A stretch of DNA of 24,990 nucleotides from an uncultured Oscillospiraceae bacterium (GTDB taxonomy: Bacteria; Bacillota; Clostridia; Oscillospirales; Oscillospiraceae): assembly GCA_934515035.1 (NCBI GenBank), contig CAKSXP010000002.1:1-24990 (forward strand), given 5' to 3'. Positions 20,479 through 24,990 of this stretch are shown here, piece after piece. Numbering within the stretch: position 1 is the first letter of the stretch; every line of letters begins with the position of its first letter. The notes under the pieces are model-generated. The model was not told the origin of the DNA, did not search any database, and was given only the letters and a program-made list of their open reading frames with translations. The position numbers and the translations under genes were made by a program.

Positions 20479-22608
20479 ATGATAATCAAGCATAAACAGT
20501 TCAACGAAAAAAGCTACACCATCGATTTTGCCGGACGTCCCCTGACTCTCGAGGTCGGACACGTTGCCGAGCTGTGCAACGCCGCCGTCGTCGCCAAATA
20601 CGGCGAGACGACCGTCCTCTGCTGCGTCACCGCCTCCGCCCGTCCCAAGGACGGCATCGACTACTTCCCGCTCTCCGTCGACTTTGAGGAAAAGCTCTAT
20701 GCCGTCGGCCGCATCCCCGGCTCCTTCATGCGCCGCGAGGGTCAGCCCTCGCTGCCCGCCGTTCTGGCCTCCCGCATGATCGACCGCCCCATGCGCCCGC
20801 TGTTCCCCTCCGACCTGCGCAACGACGTTGTCATCACCTGCACGGTCCTCTCCGTTGACCGCGACTGCTCCCCCGAGATCACCGCGATGATCGGCTCCGC
20901 GGCCGCCGTCTGCATCTCCGACGTTCCGTTCAACGGCCCCATCGCCGCCATTTCCCTCGGCTGGGACGGCGAGAAATACCTCTTCAACCCCACGCACGCC
21001 GAGAAAGAGACCAACCGTATGACCGTCACCGTCGCCGCCTCTCACGAGAAGGTCGTTATGATCGAGGCCGGCGGCGATCAGATCCCCGACGACGTCATGT
21101 ACGAGGGCATCGTTGCCGCTCACGAGAAGCTCCAGCCCGTTCTGGACATGATCGACAAGATGGTCGCGGAGATCGGCAAGCCCAAGTTCACCTATGAGCA
21201 CGCCGATTTCGACGAGGAGCTCTTTGCAAAGATCGTCGACGCCACCATGGACGAGGCAAAGGCCGCCATGGACACCGACGACAAGAACGTCCGCGAAGAG
21301 CGCTGGAACAAGCTCATCGACCACTGGCACGAGCTGTTCCTGGAAGAGTATCCCGAGATGGACAAGTATCTCGAGGAGATCACCTATAAGTTCCAGAAGA
21401 AGATCGTCAAGGCATGGCTGCTCGAGGGCCACCGCGTTGACGGACGCGCCATGAACGAGATCCGCCCGCTGTCCGCAGAGGTCGGCGTTCTGCCCGTCGT
21501 CCACGGCTCCGGCCTGTTCACCCGCGGCCAGACCCAGGTCCTCTCCGTTGCAACGCTCAACACGCTCTCCGCCGCCCAGAAGCTCGACACCATCTGGGAA
21601 GAGACCGAAAAGCGCTATATGCACCACTATAACTTCCCCTCCTTCTCCGTCGGCGAGGCGCGCGGCTCCCGCAGCACCAACCGCCGCGAAAAGGGTCACG
21701 GCGCTCTGGCCGAAAAGGCGCTCGAGCCCGTCATCCCCTCCGTGGAGGACTTCCCCTATGCCATCCGCGTCGTTTCCGAGGTCCTTTCCTCCAACGGCAG
21801 CACCTCCCAGGGCTCCATCTGCGGCAGCACTCTGGCTCTGATGGACGCCGGCGTTCCCATCAAGGCGCCCGTTGCGGGCATCTCCTGCGGCCTGATCCAG
21901 GACGACGAGGGCGGATTCACGACCTTCATCGACATCCAGGGCGTTGAGGACTTCCACGGCGAAATGGACTTCAAGGTCGCCGGCACCAAGGACGGCATCA
22001 CCGCGATCCAGATGGACCTCAAGAACGACGGTCTGTCCCACGAGATCATCAAGAACGCGCTCGAGATCACCCGCGAGGCGCGCATCCAGATCCTCGACGA
22101 GATCATGCTGCCCTGCATCTCCGAGCCGCGCAAGGAGCTTGCAAAGACCGCGCCCAAGATGATCTCCATGAAGATCAACCCCGACAAGATCCGCGAGGTC
22201 ATCGGCTCCGGCGGCAAGGTCATCCAGAAGATCACCGCAGACACCGGCTGCAAGATCGACATCGAGGACGACGGCTCCGTTTTCATCTCCAGCGAGGACA
22301 TCGAGAACTGCCGCGCCGCGCAGAAGACAATCGAGAACATCGTTTTCGTGCCCGAGGTCGGCCAGCTCTATTACGGCAAGGTCGTCCGCATCATCCCGAT
22401 CGGCGCTTTTGTCGAGCTCGTTCCCGGCAAGGACGGCATGGTCCACATCAAGGACCTCGAGTTCAAGCGCACCGAGAAGGTCGAGGACGTTCTCAACATC
22501 GGCGACATGACCTGGGTCAAGGTCACCGGCATCGACGAGCGCGGCAGAGTCAACCTCTCCCGCAAGGACGCCATCCGCGAGCGCGAGCAGATGGGTCTCA
22601 AGGACTGA
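20479..22608 (+). CDS. pnp: Polyribonucleotide nucleotidyltransferase (PNPase)
   Basis: The 709-residue protein is of normal length. PNPase degrades RNA 3' to 5' with phosphate and can add heteropolymeric tails; it works as a trimer, often with the degradosome. The domains are two RNase PH-like halves (about 1-220 and 310-540) joined by an all-helical linker, a KH domain with GSGG at 576-579 (VIGSGGKVIQKITADTGCKI), and a C-terminal S1 domain (from about 631, YYGKVVRIIPIGAFVELVPG). Recognisable core motifs are MIDRPMRPLFP, RGQTQVLSVATLNT, RSTNRREKGHGALAEKALEP and SSNGSTSQGSICGSTLALMD. The ATG at 20479 has AAAGGAG at 9-base spacing. Expression is probably linked to rpsO and to the leader hairpin. 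Confidence 0.98.
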   Translation: MIIKHKQFNEKSYTIDFAGRPLTLEVGHVAELCNAAVVAKYGETTVLCCVTASARPKDGIDYFPLSVDFEEKLYAVGRIPGSFMRREGQPSLPAVLASRMIDRPMRPLFPSDLRNDVVITCTVLSVDRDCSPEITAMIGSAAAVCISDVPFNGPIAAISLGWDGEKYLFNPTHAEKETNRMTVTVAASHEKVVMIEAGGDQIPDDVMYEGIVAAHEKLQPVLDMIDKMVAEIGKPKFTYEHADFDEELFAKIVDATMDEAKAAMDTDDKNVREERWNKLIDHWHELFLEEYPEMDKYLEEITYKFQKKIVKAWLLEGHRVDGRAMNEIRPLSAEVGVLPVVHGSGLFTRGQTQVLSVATLNTLSAAQKLDTIWEETEKRYMHHYNFPSFSVGEARGSRSTNRREKGHGALAEKALEPVIPSVEDFPYAIRVVSEVLSSNGSTSQGSICGSTLALMDAGVPIKAPVAGISCGLIQDDEGGFTTFIDIQGVEDFHGEMDFKVAGTKDGITAIQMDLKNDGLSHEIIKNALEITREARIQILDEIMLPCISEPRKELAKTAPKMISMKINPDKIREVIGSGGKVIQKITADTGCKIDIEDDGSVFISSEDIENCRAAQKTIENIVFVPEVGQLYYGKVVRIIPIGAFVELVPGKDGMVHIKDLEFKRTEKVEDVLNIGDMTWVKVTGIDERGRVNLSRKDAIREREQMGLKD

Positions 22609-22623
22609 GCACAATAAAAACAC

Positions 22624-22660
22624 ATTGGCGCAGCCGCTTTGGCTGCGCCAATTCTTTTTT
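22624..22660. terminator. pnp terminator (bidirectional)
   Basis: An 11-bp stem around GCTTT (ATTGGCGCAGCC with GGCTGCGCCAAT) is followed by TCTTTTTT on the plus strand and by GTGTTTTTATTG on the minus strand. Confidence 0.88.
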
Positions 22661-22674
22661 CCCCGGAAAAAGGC

Positions 22675-22714
22675 ACACCGGCCGGTGTTAAGAAAACCGG
22701 CCGGTGTGTTTTTT
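22675..22714. terminator. Second terminator, shared with the pyruvate:ferredoxin oxidoreductase gene
   Basis: A 12-bp stem (22675-22686 with 22696-22707), whose arms are themselves palindromic, is followed by GTTTTTT on the plus side and GCCTTTTT on the minus side. It lies 18 bases beyond the stop of the minus-strand gene. Confidence 0.85.
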
Positions 22715-22731
22715 ACTGTTTTTGCGTTGTA

Positions 22732-24990
22732 TCAGCTGTTATAAAGCTCGCCGAGCTTTATCAGGTGCTCATAGCGGTCCCTGGAGGCCTGCTCGGCCTC
22801 TGCAAAGAGTTCCTTTGCCCTCTCGGGGAAGGAGAGCGTCAGCGCGGAGTAGCGCGCCTCGTTCATGATGAAGTCCTGATAGCTTGCGGACGGGGCCTTG
22901 CTGTCCATGGTGAAGGGGGCCTTGCCCTCGGCCTTCGCCGCGGGGTTGTAGCGGAAGAGGTTCCAGTAGCCGCAGTCAACGGCGCGCTTCATCTCGCTCT
23001 GGCAGTTGGTCATGCCGCCCTTGATGGAATGCATCTCGCAGGGGGCGTAGCCGATGATGAGCGAGGGGCCGGGATAGTTGACGGCCTCGTTGATCGCGCG
23101 GAGGGTCTGGGCGGGGTTCGCGCCCATGGCGACCTGAGCAACATAGACATAGCCATAGCTCATCGCGATCTCGGACAGGCTCTTCTTGTTGACGGCCTTT
23201 CCGGCTGCCGCGAACTGGGCGACGGCGCCGATCGGCGTGGCCTTGGAGGCCTGACCGCCGGTGTTGGAATATACCTCGGTGTCAAAGACAAAGACGTTGA
23301 CGTCGTTTCCGGAGGCGAGAACATGGTCAAGACCGCCGAAGCCGATGTCATAGGCCCAGCCGTCGCCGCCGAAGATCCAGACTGCCTTCTTTGCGAGCAT
23401 ATCCCTGCCCTCAACGACCGCGCGGGCAACGCCGCAGGCCTCGCAGGGGCACTTTTTGCCGTTTGCAAGCCAGGCTTCCTCGAACGGGGAGCCGGTGTAG
23501 TCGCGCTGGGTCACGGGCAGGCACAGCTCATAGAGCTTCTCGCCCGCGATGCGGGAGCCCTCGACCTCGTCGAACTTGTCGAGCCATTCCTTCGCGGCGG
23601 CGACGATGTCCTCGTCGGCGTACTCGATGGAGAGCAGGCTCTCGACCTTGGCCTTGAGGTTGGCGCGGCGGGTCTGGACGGCGACGGCGATGCCGAGGCC
23701 GTGCTCGGCGTTATCCTCGAACAGGGAGTTCGCCCAGGCGGGACCCTTTCCGGCCTTGTTGACGGTATACGGGCTGGTCGCGGCCGGTCCGCCCCAGATG
23801 GAGGAGCAGCCGGTGGCGTTGGAGATATACATGCGCTCGCCGCAGACCTGGGTCACAAGGCGGGCATAGCTGGTCTCGGCGCAGCCGGCGCAGGAGCCGG
23901 AGAACTCGAGCAGGGGCTGCTTGAACTGGCTGCCCTTGACGGTCGTGACGTCCTGAAGCTCGGGCTTGTCGGAGACCTTTGAGACAAGGTAGTTGAACAC
24001 GGGCTGCTGGCTTTCCTCTTCGGCCAGCGGCTTCATCTCGACGGCCTTGGTCGGGCAGACGCCGATGCAGACCGCGCAGCCCATGCAGTCGAGTGGGGAA
24101 ACGCCCATGGCGTAGAGATATTCGCCCTTGCCCTTGCCGGCCTTGAAGGGCGCGGCCTTGGTGCCCTCGGGCGCGGCCTTGAGCTCTTCCCCGGTCAGCG
24201 CGAACGGACGTATCGTCGCGTGCGGGCAGACATATGCGCACTGGGAGCACTGGATGCACTTGTCGGGATCCCAGCTGGGAACGGTGACGGCGATACCGCG
24301 CTTTTCGTATGCCGCGGCGCCGAGCGGGAAGGTGCCGTCCTCATAGCCCTTGAAGGCGGAGACGGGCAGGCTGTCGCCGTCCATGCGGTTGACGGTCTCG
24401 GTTATGGTCTTGACGACCTTGACGGTCTCGGGACGGCCCTCGAGCACGGTGCTGTCCGGCTCATCCTCGGCGTCGGCCCAGCTTGCGGGCACGTCGAACT
24501 TGACAAAGGCCGTTGCGCCGGCGTCGATCGCCCTGTGGTTCATCTCAACGACGTCCTTGCCCTTCTTGAGATAGGACTTGGTGGCGGCGTCCTTCATGTG
24601 GCCGATGGCCTCCTCCAGAGGCATGACGTTGGCCAGCGCGAAGAAGGCGCTCTGAAGGATAGTATTGTTGCGCTTGCCCATGCCGAGCTCGATGGCAAGG
24701 TCAATGGCGTTTATGGTATAGACCTGGATGTTGTTGCGGGCGATATAGCGCTTGCTCTCGGCGGGCATGTTCCTGTCGAGTTCCTCGGGGGTCCACTGGC
24801 AGTTGATGAGGAAAACTCCGCCGGGCTTTATGTCGCGGGCCATCTTGTAGCCCTTGATGATATACGAGGGGTTGTGGCAGGCGACGAAGTCCGCCTTGTT
24901 GATATAGTAGGGGGACTTGATCGGCTTGTCGCCGAAGCGCAGGTGGCTGATGGTGACGCCGCCGGTCTTTTTGGAGTCATACTGGAAGTA
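22732..24990 (-). CDS. nifJ: Pyruvate:ferredoxin (flavodoxin) oxidoreductase, C-terminal 752 residues (5' end outside window)
   Basis: The frame runs off the window's right edge, beginning with YFQYDSKKTGGVTISHLRFG; about 420 N-terminal residues of a usual about 1,175 are missing. The enzyme oxidises pyruvate with CoA to acetyl-CoA, CO2 and reduced ferredoxin. Visible parts are the gamma-like segment (KADFVACHNPSYI, QSAFFALANVMP), an 8Fe-8S ferredoxin insert (CIQCSQCAYVCP near 24225-24258 and CMGCAVCIGVCP near 24055-24087), and the thiamine-diphosphate domain. The latter has GCSSIWGGPAATSPYTVN, GGDGWAYDIGFGGLDH and SNTGGQASKATP, and ends with CEMHSIKGGMTNCQSEMKRA. The proximal-cluster cysteines appear present (CAGCAET). 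Ferredoxin reduced here is the likely electron source for the hydrogenase at 672-2117. Confidence 0.97.
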   Translation of the reverse strand, partial: YFQYDSKKTGGVTISHLRFGDKPIKSPYYINKADFVACHNPSYIIKGYKMARDIKPGGVFLINCQWTPEELDRNMPAESKRYIARNNIQVYTINAIDLAIELGMGKRNNTILQSAFFALANVMPLEEAIGHMKDAATKSYLKKGKDVVEMNHRAIDAGATAFVKFDVPASWADAEDEPDSTVLEGRPETVKVVKTITETVNRMDGDSLPVSAFKGYEDGTFPLGAAAYEKRGIAVTVPSWDPDKCIQCSQCAYVCPHATIRPFALTGEELKAAPEGTKAAPFKAGKGKGEYLYAMGVSPLDCMGCAVCIGVCPTKAVEMKPLAEEESQQPVFNYLVSKVSDKPELQDVTTVKGSQFKQPLLEFSGSCAGCAETSYARLVTQVCGERMYISNATGCSSIWGGPAATSPYTVNKAGKGPAWANSLFEDNAEHGLGIAVAVQTRRANLKAKVESLLSIEYADEDIVAAAKEWLDKFDEVEGSRIAGEKLYELCLPVTQRDYTGSPFEEAWLANGKKCPCEACGVARAVVEGRDMLAKKAVWIFGGDGWAYDIGFGGLDHVLASGNDVNVFVFDTEVYSNTGGQASKATPIGAVAQFAAAGKAVNKKSLSEIAMSYGYVYVAQVAMGANPAQTLRAINEAVNYPGPSLIIGYAPCEMHSIKGGMTNCQSEMKRAVDCGYWNLFRYNPAAKAEGKAPFTMDSKAPSASYQDFIMNEARYSALTLSFPERAKELFAEAEQASRDRYEHLIKLGELYNS

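Noticed and set aside
20476..22623. 715-residue open frame on the minus strand
   Set aside because: It is the exact antisense of pnp, a certain gene, and the protein is Leu/Asp/Val/Gly-rich without motifs.
22639..23982. 447-residue open frame on the plus strand
   Set aside because: It is antisense to pyruvate:ferredoxin oxidoreductase and starts inside a terminator.

Overview
The window looks like chromosomal DNA of an anaerobic, GC-rich, Gram-positive gut-type Clostridia (Oscillospiraceae-like). Pointers are an S-layer homology protein, a monomeric [FeFe] hydrogenase, pyruvate:ferredoxin oxidoreductase, several lipoprotein solute-binding proteins with Pro/Glu-rich linkers, strong AAGGAGG-type ribosome binding sites, and palindromic repeats between genes. 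The taxon is an inference. I saw no phage, insertion sequence, tRNA, rRNA or CRISPR array.

Layout. 1-425 is the end of an S-layer homology (SLH) protein. 672-2117 is a group-B-like [FeFe] hydrogenase. On the minus strand, 2236-4666 encodes a large sugar/peptide-type binding lipoprotein followed by an unrecognised two-lobed protein. Also on the minus strand, 4954-8480 is an amino-acid-type ABC uptake system (binding protein, permease, ATPase). It is followed by a second binding protein whose domain order looks circularly permuted, behind a compact terminator/promoter overlap. 8818-13116 on the plus strand holds an OmpR-type response regulator, its histidine kinase, a 720-bp gap containing a hairpin-rich repeat element, and a membrane-anchored HtrA protease. 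The protease promoter carries three 7-bp repeats phased at 11 bp, which suggests the adjacent two-component system controls it. 13371-14508 is an HxlR regulator overlapping a YjjG-like HAD phosphatase. 14725-18694 is an Old-Yellow-Enzyme/FAD/FeS ene-reductase, then a cytosolic beta-helix-like protein of unknown function. 18761-19684 (minus) is prmA. 19972-22608 is rpsO-pnp with structured leaders. 22732-24990 (minus) is the C-terminal two thirds of pyruvate:ferredoxin oxidoreductase.

How the genes fit together. Pyruvate:ferredoxin oxidoreductase makes reduced ferredoxin, and the hydrogenase could exchange those electrons with protons, so both ends of the window are fermentative redox enzymes. 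The middle deals with nutrient uptake and envelope quality control. prmA and rpsO-pnp are translation and RNA-turnover housekeeping genes.

Most interesting items: the apparent circularly permuted binding protein (4954-5769); the promoter that starts inside a terminator hairpin (5786-5845); the phased operator at htrA (11578-11606); the inverted pair of hairpin modules with covarying stems (10980-11509), with a truncated third copy at 14521-14643; the bookended beta-helix protein beside the ene-reductase; and a faint Csx3-like pattern in 2236-2904.
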